Below are positions 32,809 to 41,063 of a stretch of DNA of 64,000 nucleotides, piece after piece. How positions within the stretch are numbered: position 1 is the first letter of the stretch; each line of letters begins with the position of its first letter. This stretch comes from Myxococcales bacterium (GTDB taxonomy: Bacteria > Myxococcota_A > Polyangia > Nannocystales > Nannocystaceae). A model generated the notes under the pieces. That model saw only the letters and a list, made by a program, of their open reading frames with translations, did no database searches and was not told where the DNA came from. The position numbers and the translations under genes are program-made. The stretch is from assembly GCA_020633335.1 (NCBI GenBank), contig JACKDU010000005.1, positions 62,001 through 126,000 of the forward strand. The letters run 5' to 3'.

Positions 32809-33230
32809 GCGCCGCAGGCGACGATCGCGACGGCCGCGACGACGCGCCGATCGACGGCGAGGCCGAGCTCGCGGCCCTCGAGCGCTGGCTGGCGGCGGCG
32901 CTGCGCTCGACCGATCCGCTCGCGGCGCGGGATCCTGCGCGTTTTCCGCAGAAGGTCTCCGAGGCGCTCCGGGCCCGTGTGGGGGCGATCCAGAGCGACG
33001 GCCTCCTCCTGGCGGCGCGCCTGGTCGTCCGCCTCCGCTTCGAGCGCCTGGTCCAGGGGAGCCCGCGGGCGTCGGCGTGGTTCGACGACGATCCTCGCTC
33101 CTTCGTCGCCGCGTTTCGCCGCTACCACGCCGAGGTCCCGGCGCGCGCCCACTTCCCGGCGGACGAGGCGGAGCTCTTCGCGGCCTGGCTCCGGGCTCAG
33201 TCGGCGGACGATCCTGGATCGGCGAGGTAG
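32805..33230 (+). CDS. Putative MNIO partner protein
   Basis: This 141-residue protein is encoded with an ATGA overlap to the DUF692 gene. It has an acidic N-terminus, a helical middle (ALERWLAAALRSTDPLAAR) and the segment RLRFERLVQGSPRASAWFDD followed by RSFVAAFRRYHAEVP. The latter resembles the C-terminal helical part of MbnC/TglI-type partner proteins that pair with MNIO enzymes and recognise the substrate leader. I see no catalytic motif and assign it by position plus weak resemblance. Its 3' end overlaps the convergent Dabb gene by 34 bp. Confidence 0.6.
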   Translation: MSAAGDDRDGRDDAPIDGEAELAALERWLAAALRSTDPLAARDPARFPQKVSEALRARVGAIQSDGLLLAARLVVRLRFERLVQGSPRASAWFDDDPRSFVAAFRRYHAEVPARAHFPADEAELFAAWLRAQSADDPGSAR

Positions 33231-33499
33231 TCGACGGCGTAGCTCGCCTCGGCGTGCTCGCGGATGAAGTCCAGCACCTCGAGGTGGAGCGGGTGGACGC
33301 GGTAGGCGTCGAGGCCGGCCTGGTCGGCGTGGCGGGTGATCAGCGCGAGGTCGAGGGAGCGCGGCGAGCGGGTGATGTCGAGGCCGGCCTCGAGCTCGAG
33401 GAGGGCGTCGATCGCCCCGCGCATCCCGAGGAGGAGCTCGCGGGCCCGCTCGGCGTCGGCGCGCGCGCGGAAGCGGAAGAGGACGACGTGGGTGAGCAT
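33197..33499 (-). CDS. Dabb-family (stress-responsive alpha/beta barrel) protein
   Basis: This 100-residue protein has the ferredoxin-like Dabb fold: opening strand MLTHVVLFRFR, helix ADAERARELLLGM, strand LDLALITRHAD and the closing helix PLHLEVLDFIREHAE. Dabb dimers bind small hydrophobic compounds or protect against stress; some are polyketide cyclases. ATG 33499 is chosen because MLTHVVLFRF is the canonical start, although the frame opens at 33535. Its last 34 bp overlap the end of the convergent MNIO partner gene. Confidence 0.85.
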   Translation of the reverse strand: MLTHVVLFRFRARADAERARELLLGMRGAIDALLELEAGLDITRSPRSLDLALITRHADQAGLDAYRVHPLHLEVLDFIREHAEASYAVDYLADPGSSAD

Positions 33500-33552
33500 C
33501 CCGGGGATCTTCGAGGAGGCGCGGCGACGGGGCAAGCCCGCGCGCGGCCTGC

Positions 33553-33558
33553 TAGAGT
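33553..33558 (+). promoter_or_regulatory. -10 hexamer TAGAGT, start-proximal
   Basis: TAGAGT ends 6 nt before ATG 33565; predicted leaderless start. Confidence 0.5.
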
Positions 33559-33564
33559 GGGCCG

Positions 33565-34359
33565 ATGTCGACGCGCTCCCTCGCGCTCCTCGGCGGGCTC
33601 CTCGGGCTCCTCCTCGGGGCCGCCTGCGCGCGCGGGCCCTCGCCGTCGCGGAGCCCGAGCCCCGGGGCGGATGTGTTGCCGCCGCCGGAGGCGCTGGTCG
33701 AGGTCGGCGTCCCCGGGGTCGCGCCCGAGATCGCCGAGGGGACCTACTTCGTCGCCGGGATCGTCGAGTCGATCAGCGCGCCGACGGATCGCCCCTCGGG
33801 CGTCGTCGACGTCGTGATCTCCGCGGGTGAGGCGACCGCGGCCTGCCAGCTCGGGGTCCAGGCGCCGGACGCCGGGGGGCCGCTGCGGGTCGGCGTCGAC
33901 GGCACGCGGGCGCGCGGGCTCCGGCTCTACCTCGATCGCGCCGAGGCGCCGCCAGTCGCCGTCGGCGATCACGTCTGCGGCCTCGTCGATCGCCGCCGCC
34001 TCCCCCCCTTCTACACCCGCGTCGAGGCCGTCCTCGTCGACGCCGAGGGGATCGTGCGCTTCGCCTCCTCGCCCTCGTCGGCGCTGGTGATCCCGGGGTG
34101 GAGCTTCGTCCGCGGCGGGGTGATCGGCTCGCGCCGGGTCGACGGCGGGGTCGCGCGCTGGCGCGTCGTCGAGGTCGAGCACGGGGGGAGCCGCGCCCGC
34201 GTCGACCTCGACGCCTGGCCGATCCTCGAGGCCGAGGGGCAGCGCTACCGGATCTTCGCGCTCGCCTACGAGAAGGAGGGCCGCCTGGTGCCCGAGGAGG
34301 CGCCGTGGATCAACGACTTCGCGATCCTCTGGATCGGCCGGTCCGGGGCCGCGCGGTGA
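33565..34359 (+). CDS. Lipoprotein of unknown function
   Basis: This is a 264-residue lipoprotein with signal peptide MSTRSLALLGGLLGLLLGAAC (lipobox GAAC), a short Pro/Ser linker, then a beta-rich mature domain (TYFVAGIVESISAPTD; VGDHVCGLVDRRRLPPFYT) that may be OB-like. No known motif is found. Its stop overlaps the start of the AIG2-like gene (GTGA), so the two are co-translated. Confidence 0.75.
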   Translation: MSTRSLALLGGLLGLLLGAACARGPSPSRSPSPGADVLPPPEALVEVGVPGVAPEIAEGTYFVAGIVESISAPTDRPSGVVDVVISAGEATAACQLGVQAPDAGGPLRVGVDGTRARGLRLYLDRAEAPPVAVGDHVCGLVDRRRLPPFYTRVEAVLVDAEGIVRFASSPSSALVIPGWSFVRGGVIGSRRVDGGVARWRVVEVEHGGSRARVDLDAWPILEAEGQRYRIFALAYEKEGRLVPEEAPWINDFAILWIGRSGAAR

Positions 34360-34775
34360 GCGGGCGCCCGCTCTTCGTCTACGGCACCCTCCTCTGCCCC
34401 GAGGTGTGGGCGCTGATCGTCGGCCCGCCGGCCCGGCGGCGCGTCGCCTGGCTCGTCGATCATCGGCGGGGGCCGATCGTCGGCGAGGTCTACCCGGGGG
34501 CGCTCCCCGAGCGGGGCGCGCGGATCGAGGGGGCGCTCGTCGAGGGCCTCGACGGGCCGGCGCGGGCGCGCCTCGACGTGTACGAGGGGCCGCTCTACCG
34601 GCGGGTGTCGGTCGCCGTGGCGCTCGCCGGCGGCGGCCTCGCGGACGCCGAGACCTACCTCGTCGAGGACGCTCAGCGGGCGCTCGTCGGCGCCGGCGAG
34701 TGGTCGCTCGCGGCCTTCCGCGCGGGCGCGCTCGTGGCGTTCCTGGCGGAGCTGCGGGGCGAGCTCGGCCGCTGA
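34356..34775 (+). CDS. Gamma-glutamylcyclotransferase (AIG2)-like protein
   Basis: This 139-residue protein has the AIG2/GGCT beta-barrel signature: LFVYGTLL at the N-terminus (substrate loop), GEVYPGALPERGARIEGALVEG with the family Gly and the segment before the catalytic Glu, and LDVYEGPLYRRV. Family members cyclise gamma-glutamyl amines to 5-oxoproline, or act on other gamma-glutamyl amides. Start GTG 34356 is used because it yields the complete VYGTLL domain and overlaps the preceding stop. Confidence 0.8.
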   Translation: MSGRPLFVYGTLLCPEVWALIVGPPARRRVAWLVDHRRGPIVGEVYPGALPERGARIEGALVEGLDGPARARLDVYEGPLYRRVSVAVALAGGGLADAETYLVEDAQRALVGAGEWSLAAFRAGALVAFLAELRGELGR

Positions 34776-34791
34776 TCACCGGCGCCGCCGA

Positions 34792-34850
34792 AGGCCCGCC
34801 GGAGGCCCGCCGGAGGCCGGCATCACGCGGTGTGAGCACGCGGTGTGAGC
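34792..34850 (+). repeat. Two short tandem repeats
   Basis: An 11-bp unit AGGCCCGCCGG occurs twice plus a partial third (34792-34819). It is followed by a 13-bp unit ACGCGGTGTGAGC twice (34825-34850) and decayed copies. They fill the gap before the first phospholipase-D-like gene. Confidence 0.7.
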
Positions 34851-34943
34851 AGCGCGTGAGCACCCCCTGAGCAGCCCAGGAACAGCGATAGGACAGCGCG
34901 CTCGCCTGCTCCGGTCGGCCTCGCGTGCGACGCTCCAACGGCG

Positions 34944-36182
34944 ATGGCGAGGGTAGCGATCTTCAACCACCCGAAGTGGAGCTCGGGCGCGTTGGTCAAG
35001 ACGGACCGCCTGATCCTCGACACGGTCGCCGCCCTGATAGGCCAGGCGCCGCCGGGGTGTCAGGTTCGGGCGACCGTCACCGGCTGGGATGTCCGCGACT
35101 CGCAGGTCGAGAGCGAGCCGATCTTCAACGCCCTCCTCGCCGCGCAGGGCCGCGGCTGCGACGTCAAGGCGGTCCTGCCGGGGCTCTGGGTCGACGACCC
35201 CGACGACCCCGAGGACTTCATGCACTGGTACCAGATGAGCTCGGGGTGGCGGTCGATCGGCATGCTCCACGAGGCGTACCGCGGCAACCTGCGGCACTGG
35301 CCGGGCTCGCAGGAGCTCTGCCAGAACCTCAACCACAACAAGTTCGTCCTCTTCTCGCACCTCGACACCGGCGGCGGCGGCGGGCCCCGCTGGGTGATCG
35401 CGAACATGAGCTGCAACTGGCGCTACCGCGACATCGATCGGCCGAACGATCTCCTGGTGATCTCGGACGAGCGGACGCTCTACCTCGCCTTCCTCCGCTA
35501 CTGGCAGTCGCTCTGGATGGCCGCCGGCAAGGCCCAGAGCATCGCCAAGTTCGCCTACAAGGTCGACGACGCGGCGAACCATTCGCGGGCCTACTTCTTC
35601 CCGCTCCCCGACGGGTGGAGCGACCCGGTGATGGATCTCCTGAACTCGGTGGTCCCGTCGCCGACCAGCCGGGTGCGGGTGGCGATGTCGACCTGGAACT
35701 ACGCCGGCCGCGGCAAGTCGATCACCGACAAGCTGGTCGCCCTCGCGGACGCCGGCGCCGACGTCCGGGTGATCGGCCACCACGAGCTCGATCTCTTCGA
35801 CGACAAGCGCCCGTGGATGGTCTGCACGATCGATCCCCGCGATCCCAACGCCGAGGGGGTCGGCTACTGCGAGACCTCGCAGGCGGTGTGGGAGCGCCTC
35901 GGCAATAGTTCGAAGATCCGCTGGGCGAAGTCGGGGGGCGTGCACTCGAAGTACGTGCTCGTCGACTCGGTGCTGAGCGGCCGCGGCGACGCGCCGCACC
36001 AGGTCGTGATGACCGGGCCGATTAACTTCGGCAACCCGATCACCTACGGCGCCTGCGCGATGGCCGAGAACCTGATCGTCCTCGAGGACGACGCCGAGAT
36101 CTACCAGCGCTACCTCGAGAACTGGGAGTGGAACTGCAAGGAGTGCTTCGTCTGGTCGGACAACGACCCCTGCGGGCCGTGA
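34944..36182 (+). CDS. Phospholipase-D-like protein, copy 1
   Basis: This 412-residue protein has two PLD-type half sites: NHNKFVLF (HxK, near residue 130) and VHSKYVLVD (a complete HxK-x4-D, near 334), each followed by a Gly/Asn segment (MSCNWR; TGPINFGNP). PLD enzymes hydrolyse or transfer phosphodiesters through a paired His. There is no signal peptide or membrane helix. The first half lacks the canonical Asp, so activity is uncertain. Conserved Cys and Trp residues (HWPGSQELCQNLNHNKF) are shared with copy 2 at 41064. A role as lipid-modifying enzyme or secreted effector is possible. Confidence 0.8.
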   Translation: MARVAIFNHPKWSSGALVKTDRLILDTVAALIGQAPPGCQVRATVTGWDVRDSQVESEPIFNALLAAQGRGCDVKAVLPGLWVDDPDDPEDFMHWYQMSSGWRSIGMLHEAYRGNLRHWPGSQELCQNLNHNKFVLFSHLDTGGGGGPRWVIANMSCNWRYRDIDRPNDLLVISDERTLYLAFLRYWQSLWMAAGKAQSIAKFAYKVDDAANHSRAYFFPLPDGWSDPVMDLLNSVVPSPTSRVRVAMSTWNYAGRGKSITDKLVALADAGADVRVIGHHELDLFDDKRPWMVCTIDPRDPNAEGVGYCETSQAVWERLGNSSKIRWAKSGGVHSKYVLVDSVLSGRGDAPHQVVMTGPINFGNPITYGACAMAENLIVLEDDAEIYQRYLENWEWNCKECFVWSDNDPCGP

Positions 36183-36188
36183 GGACGG

Positions 36189-36230
36189 ATGGGGATGGGG
36201 ATGGGGATGGAGATGGGGATCGGGATGGGC
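36189..36230 (+). repeat. ATGGGG hexanucleotide repeat over the start codon
   Basis: Seven consecutive 6-bp units (ATGGGG x3, ATGGAG, ATGGGG, ATCGGG, ATGGGC) supply up to six in-frame ATG codons at the 5' end of the methyltransferase gene. Confidence 0.85.
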
Positions 36231-37166
36231 GGTGAATGCAGCGCAGAGGCCGGGCCGGTCTGCTGGATCTGCGGCGCGGGGGGAGCGACGCTCTGGCGGG
36301 AGCGCGCGCTCGATCGGCCGCTGCGGGCGGAGGACCTGCGGATCACCGACGCCGGCTACGGCCGCACCCTCCGGCTCTGGCGCTGCGGCGAGTGCGGCTT
36401 CATCTTCGCTGACGGCGATGACCTCGCGCGCCTGGAGGCGCTCTACGGCGAGCTCGACGATCCCGAGTACGACGCCGGCGGCGAGGCCCGGGCCCGGCAG
36501 ATGCGCTGGCTCATCGACCTCGCCCGCCGCGCGCGCCCGCAGGCCCGCACGCTCCTCGACGTCGGCGCGGCCTCGGGGCTCCTGGTCGACGCGGCCGCGG
36601 CCGCTGGCCTCGACGCCGAGGGGATCGAGCCGAGCCGCTCGCTCGCCGCCGGCGCCCAGGGCCGCGGGCTGCGGGTCCACCACGGCGTCCTCCCGCACCC
36701 GGCGCTCGCCGGTCGCCGCTTCGATCTCGTCGCCCTCGTCGACGTGATCGAGCACGTCGCCGATCCGGTCGGGCTCCTCCGCGAGGCGGCCGCCCACCTC
36801 GCGCCCGGCGGCGCGCTCCTGGTCGTCACCCCGGACATCGGCTCGCGGGCCGCGCGGCTGATGGGCGGCCGCTGGTGGCACCTCCGCCTCGCCCACGTCG
36901 GCTACTTCAACGCCAGCACGCTCGACGCCGCGCTCCGGGCCGCCGGGCTCCGCCGCGAGGCGGGCCGACGGGCGCGCTGGTTCTTCCCGGTCGGCTACCT
37001 CGCCGAGCGCCTCGAGCGCTACCTGCCGATCGCCGGCCTCAACCGCCTCGCCCGGCGCCTGCCGCTGGTCGCCGGCGCCTACCGCCGGGTGATCCCGCTC
37101 GACCTCGGCGACTCCTTCGTGTGGATCGCCGCGCCGGCGGGGGAGGGGGGCGACGGCGATGGCTGA
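36189..37166 (+). CDS. Class I SAM-dependent methyltransferase with zinc-ribbon N-terminus
   Basis: This 325-residue protein opens with a hexanucleotide repeat (Met-Gly pairs), then a Cys4 zinc-ribbon-like region (CWIC...CGEC, residues ~21-67). The methyltransferase core has motif I LLDVGAASGLL (~119-129), the acidic EGIEPS and motif IV FDLVALVDVIEHV. The Cys4-plus-methyltransferase design is common in sugar or lipid-linked O- or C-methyltransferases. It overlaps the UbiA-type gene by 8 bp and belongs to the envelope glycolipid module. Which of the repeated ATGs is used is unclear. Confidence 0.8.
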   Translation: MGMGMGMEMGIGMGGECSAEAGPVCWICGAGGATLWRERALDRPLRAEDLRITDAGYGRTLRLWRCGECGFIFADGDDLARLEALYGELDDPEYDAGGEARARQMRWLIDLARRARPQARTLLDVGAASGLLVDAAAAAGLDAEGIEPSRSLAAGAQGRGLRVHHGVLPHPALAGRRFDLVALVDVIEHVADPVGLLREAAAHLAPGGALLVVTPDIGSRAARLMGGRWWHLRLAHVGYFNASTLDAALRAAGLRREAGRRARWFFPVGYLAERLERYLPIAGLNRLARRLPLVAGAYRRVIPLDLGDSFVWIAAPAGEGGDGDG

Positions 37167-38133
37167 GGCCGAGGCGAGCACGATCACGCGGCCGCGGGCG
37201 ACCCTCGCCGGGCACCTGGCGATCGCCCGGATCGATCACTGGTTCAAGAACGTCTTCGTCCTCCCGGGGATCGTCGTCGCCCTCTCGATCGCCCCCGGCG
37301 AGATCGAGTGGGCGGCGATCGCCGCCCGCTTCGCCTGGGGCCTCGCGGCGATCTGCCTGGTGGCGTCGAGCAACTACGTGATCAACGAGCTCCTCGACGC
37401 GCCCTTCGATCGCCTCCACCCGACCAAGCGGAGCCGGCCGGTGCCCGCCGGCGAGGTCCTGCCGGCGCTGGCGATCGTCCAGTGGCTCGCGCTCGCGGCC
37501 CTCGGCCTCGGGCTCGCGGCCCGGGTCGGTGCGCCCTACGTGATCACGATGGCGGTGCTCTGGGGGATGGGCTGCGTCTACAACATCCGGCCGCTGCGGG
37601 CGAAGGACCTCCCCTACGTCGACGTCCTCTCGGAGTCGGTGAACAACCCGCTGCGGATGCTCGCCGGCTGGTACATCGTCGGCCCGGGGGCGCCGCCGCC
37701 GGCCTCGCTCCTCCTCTCGTACTGGATGATCGGCGCCTACTTCATGGCGATGAAGCGCTACGCCGAGTACCGGGCGATCGGCGATCCGGCGGTCGCCGCC
37801 GCCTACCGCCGCTCCTTCGCCCACTACACCGAGGAGCGCCTCCTGACCTCGATCGTCTTCTACGGCTCGGCGTCGATGCTCTTCTTCGGCGCCTTCATCA
37901 TGCGCTACCGGATCGAGGAGATCCTCGCGTTCCCGCTGGTGGCGATGGTGATGGCCGCCTACCTCGCGGTCGGCCTCGAGCCCAACTCGGCGGCCCAGCG
38001 GCCCGAGGAGCTCTATCGGCGGCCGCGGCTGATGCTCACGGTGCTGGTCGCCAGCGCGGCGATGGTCGCCCTCCTCTTCGTCGACATCCCAGCGCTCGAT
38101 CGCTGGCTCGCGCCCCTCTTCCCCCCGCGATGA
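37159..38133 (+). CDS. UbiA-family polyprenyl(-phosphate) transferase
   Basis: This 324-residue integral membrane protein has about eight to nine helices and the UbiA motifs. The first Asp-rich loop is VINELLDAPFDRLHPTKRSR, followed by PVPAGEVLP. The second region is YVDVLSESVNNPLRMLAGW. The sequence is closest in style to decaprenyl-phosphate phosphoribosyltransferases (Rv3806c type), which make polyprenyl-phosphate pentose donors, rather than to quinone-pathway UbiA. That assignment is a family judgement. It overlaps both neighbours (8 bp and an ATGA), so the module is translated together. Confidence 0.8.
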   Translation: MAEAEASTITRPRATLAGHLAIARIDHWFKNVFVLPGIVVALSIAPGEIEWAAIAARFAWGLAAICLVASSNYVINELLDAPFDRLHPTKRSRPVPAGEVLPALAIVQWLALAALGLGLAARVGAPYVITMAVLWGMGCVYNIRPLRAKDLPYVDVLSESVNNPLRMLAGWYIVGPGAPPPASLLLSYWMIGAYFMAMKRYAEYRAIGDPAVAAAYRRSFAHYTEERLLTSIVFYGSASMLFFGAFIMRYRIEEILAFPLVAMVMAAYLAVGLEPNSAAQRPEELYRRPRLMLTVLVASAAMVALLFVDIPALDRWLAPLFPPR

Positions 38134-39857
38134 GCGTCACCGTCGATCGCCAGCGGATCCTCCGGGGGCTCGGGCTCGTCGCCCTCGCCCTCGTCACCGC
38201 CCACTTCGCGGCGATCGCCGTCGACCTCGCGCTCCACAAGGTCTTCACGATCGACGAGTTCCAGTACGCGCACGCCTCGTGGGCGATCGGCCGCGGCCAG
38301 GTCCCCTACCGCGACTTCTTCGAGCCCCACTTCCCGCTGGTCTACCAGTCGCTGGCGCCGACCTGGTTCTTCGTCGACGACGATCCGCGCAACATCGTCC
38401 TCCTCCGGGGCGGGATGCTCGCCTACCTCGGGCTCGGCCTCTGCGCCGCCTTCACGCTCTGCGTCCGCCGCGGCCGGCCGCTCGCGCTCGCGCTCCTCGG
38501 GCCGATCTTCCTCCTCGCCTGCAAGCCCTTCGTCGTCTTCGCCACCGAGATCCGCCACGACCCCGCGGCCGCCTCGCTCTTCCTCGCGGCGATCGCGGCG
38601 CTCTCGCTCCGCCGGGCGCCGGCGTGGGGGCGGGCGGCGCTGAGCGGGGCCTTCCTCGCGCTCGCCTGCTGGGCGACCCAGAAGGCGTTCTTCTACGGGC
38701 TCCCCTTCGCGGCCGCGCTCCTCGCCGACGTGGTCAACCGCGGGCGGCGGCCGCCGATGCTCGGCGATCCGCGGGCCTTCCTCGGCGGGGTCGCGCTGGT
38801 GGTCGCGCCGATCGCCCTCTGGCTCAGCGTCACCGAGGCCTGGGGCGAGTGGTGGCGTTGGTGCGTCACCTGGGCGGCCGAGTACCAGAGCCGCTACACC
38901 GAGCTCGGCTGGATGGAGCACGTCGACGCGATCCTCCGCGAGTCGTGGTGGATGGTCGTTGCCGCGGCGATCGGCGCCGTCGCGATCCTCCGCCGCGAGG
39001 CCCGGGCGACCCCCGAGGAGGCGTCGCCGGCCGATCAGCTCCTGGTCGCCGGGCTCTTCACCTCCTTCCTCTCGGTGAGCGTGCAGCAGGCGCCCTGGGG
39101 CTACGCCTTCGCCCCCTTCATCGCCATCGTCGCGGTCCTCGCCGCCCGCGGGGTCGCCCTGGTGGTGGAGGCGGTCGCGCCGGATCGCGGCTTCGGTCGG
39201 GTCTGGGTCGCGGCGACCCTCGGCCTCGGGATCGCCCTCGCGCTCGCCCGCTCGAGCGCCGGCCTCCGCGAGCTCGCCGACAAGCGGACCAACAAGTACC
39301 AGCTCTCGGTGCTCGGTCAGGTCCACCGCCTGACCGCGCCCGAGGACGTGTTCTACGACAACTCGGGCTCCTACGTGAGCCGGCCTCACGCCTACTTCTT
39401 CTTCGAGACCTGGAACGACATCCGCCGCCACGAGGGGCGGCGGCTGAGCGAGGAGGTGCCGGCGGCGCTCCGCGATCGCGGCGTGGTCGCGGTCTTCGAG
39501 GACGCCCGCGCCGACGACCTCCCGAAGAAGCTCAAGTCCTACATTGAGGTCAATTTCCAGCGCTACAGCGCCGATCTCCGCCTCTGGGGGCGGCGCCTCG
39601 AGGGGCTCCACGGGGTCGCGCAGATCCCCAGGGACGGCCGCTACTTCATCGAGCCCGCCGAGGCGATCGAGGGCGGGATGATCACGATCGACGGCAAGAT
39701 CGTCCGGACGCCGATCGTCGAGCTCACCCGGGGCGAGCACCGGATCACCAACCGCCGCCCCTCGGAGTCGACCTATCTCCTCTGGCTGCCGCGCGACGGG
39801 GCGCGCTGGCGGCCGCTGGCGAAGGGGCGGCCGAGGTTCTCGATCCACTTCCTCTAG
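38130..39857 (+). CDS. GT-C (ArnT/GT39-like) membrane glycosyltransferase
   Basis: This 575-residue protein has an N-terminal helix, the GT-C catalytic loop with Asp and Glu (VFTIDEFQYAHASW and RDFFEPHFPLVYQ), about ten more transmembrane helices and a ~170-residue C-terminal periplasmic domain (after RSSAGLRELADKR). GT-C enzymes use polyprenyl-phosphate sugars on the periplasmic side, which fits the UbiA-type gene upstream as donor maker. The acceptor may be a lipid or protein; the Ser/Thr-rich lipoproteins of this region are a possible but unproven target. ATG 38130 overlaps the preceding stop in ATGA. Confidence 0.8.
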   Translation: MSVTVDRQRILRGLGLVALALVTAHFAAIAVDLALHKVFTIDEFQYAHASWAIGRGQVPYRDFFEPHFPLVYQSLAPTWFFVDDDPRNIVLLRGGMLAYLGLGLCAAFTLCVRRGRPLALALLGPIFLLACKPFVVFATEIRHDPAAASLFLAAIAALSLRRAPAWGRAALSGAFLALACWATQKAFFYGLPFAAALLADVVNRGRRPPMLGDPRAFLGGVALVVAPIALWLSVTEAWGEWWRWCVTWAAEYQSRYTELGWMEHVDAILRESWWMVVAAAIGAVAILRREARATPEEASPADQLLVAGLFTSFLSVSVQQAPWGYAFAPFIAIVAVLAARGVALVVEAVAPDRGFGRVWVAATLGLGIALALARSSAGLRELADKRTNKYQLSVLGQVHRLTAPEDVFYDNSGSYVSRPHAYFFFETWNDIRRHEGRRLSEEVPAALRDRGVVAVFEDARADDLPKKLKSYIEVNFQRYSADLRLWGRRLEGLHGVAQIPRDGRYFIEPAEAIEGGMITIDGKIVRTPIVELTRGEHRITNRRPSESTYLLWLPRDGARWRPLAKGRPRFSIHFL

Positions 39858-39871
39858 CGGGAGGATCCTCG

Positions 39872-40957
39872 GTGGCGCGTCGCGGCTCGTCTCTCTGGCT
39901 CTGGCTCCGCCTCGCGCTCGGCCTCGTGGTCGCCGCGCTCTGCGTCGCCTGGACCCTCAAGGACACCTCGTGGGAGGGGCTGCGGGCGTCGCTGGCGTCG
40001 GCGCGTTGGGAGGCGCTCGCGGCCTACGTGGTGACGCTCCTCGGCGTCCACGTCACCCGCGTGCTCCGCTGGCAGAGCCTCCTCGCGGGGATCGAGCGGG
40101 TCCCCCTCCGCCGGCTCAACGAGGCCGCGGCGATCGGCTTCATGATGTTGATCGTCCTCCCCTTCCGCCTCGGCGAGCTCGCGCGCCCCTATCTCATCGC
40201 CCGGCGCTCGTCGATCCGCGAGAGCGAGGCGATGGCCTCGGTGGTCCTCGAGCGGGTGATCGACGGCCTCGTGGTCGCCGCGCTCCTGCGGATCCTGGTC
40301 GCTCAGGCGCCGGTCGGGGCCCAGCACCTCGGGGAGATCCGGGCGGTGGCCGATCTGATCCTCGCGGGCTTCGGCGGCGGCCTCGTCTTCCTCCTCGTCG
40401 CCGCCCGCCGCCGCGAGGCGGTGCGTGGGCTCCTGCGGCGGGCGCTGGAGCCGCTCGCGCCGGCGCTCGCGCGGCGGGTGATCGACGTGATCGACGGCTT
40501 CGTCGGCGGCCTCCGCCAGCTCCCCGGGGCCCGCGACCTCGCGCTCTTCGCCCTCTGGACCGCCCTCCACTGGGCGCTCCTCGGCTGGGGCCTGGTGATC
40601 CTCGCCGCCGGCTTCGATTGCGGGGGGGCGACCGACGGCGCCTGCGCGCCCCTCCGCCTCGATCTCTACGGGGCGACCCTGGTCCTCTGCATGAGCGTCA
40701 TCGGGACGATGATCCCGCTGGCCCCCGGCGGCGCCGGGACCACGCAGGCGGCGGCGACGATCGCCCTCGGGGTGGTCGCGCCGGCCGAGGTCGTGGCGAC
40801 CAGCGGGGTCGCCTGGGTCCATGTCCAGTGGCTCCTCCTGGTCGCCCAGCAGCTCGCGCTCGGGGCCTTCTACCTGGCCCGCAGCCACGCGTCGCTCCGC
40901 GAGGTCGCCGACCACGCGCGGGCGGCCGAGGGCGCCGTCCAGCCGGCCCAGGCGTGA
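39872..40957 (+). CDS. LPG-synthase-TM / flippase-like membrane protein
   Basis: This 361-residue protein has about eight transmembrane helices and matches the lysylphosphatidylglycerol-synthase transmembrane family (UPF0104). Typical marks are LRWQSLLAGI, the conserved FRLGELARPYL, an SVVLERVIDGL core and a late PLAPGGAGTTQAA loop. These proteins are thought to flip or handle amphiphilic lipids, as in MprF. GTG 39872 is 14 nt after the glycosyltransferase. It closes the four-gene glycolipid module as a plausible translocation step. Confidence 0.8.
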   Translation: MARRGSSLWLWLRLALGLVVAALCVAWTLKDTSWEGLRASLASARWEALAAYVVTLLGVHVTRVLRWQSLLAGIERVPLRRLNEAAAIGFMMLIVLPFRLGELARPYLIARRSSIRESEAMASVVLERVIDGLVVAALLRILVAQAPVGAQHLGEIRAVADLILAGFGGGLVFLLVAARRREAVRGLLRRALEPLAPALARRVIDVIDGFVGGLRQLPGARDLALFALWTALHWALLGWGLVILAAGFDCGGATDGACAPLRLDLYGATLVLCMSVIGTMIPLAPGGAGTTQAAATIALGVVAPAEVVATSGVAWVHVQWLLLVAQQLALGAFYLARSHASLREVADHARAAEGAVQPAQA

Positions 40958-41063
40958 GCGAGGCGTCTAGCGCAAAGGGCGCAATTGCGCGCAGTGCCGC
41001 GTCCGCCGGCAAAGTTCGCGTGGCGTCACCTCTGCGGCGGCTTCGTGCCATCCTCACCCTTCG

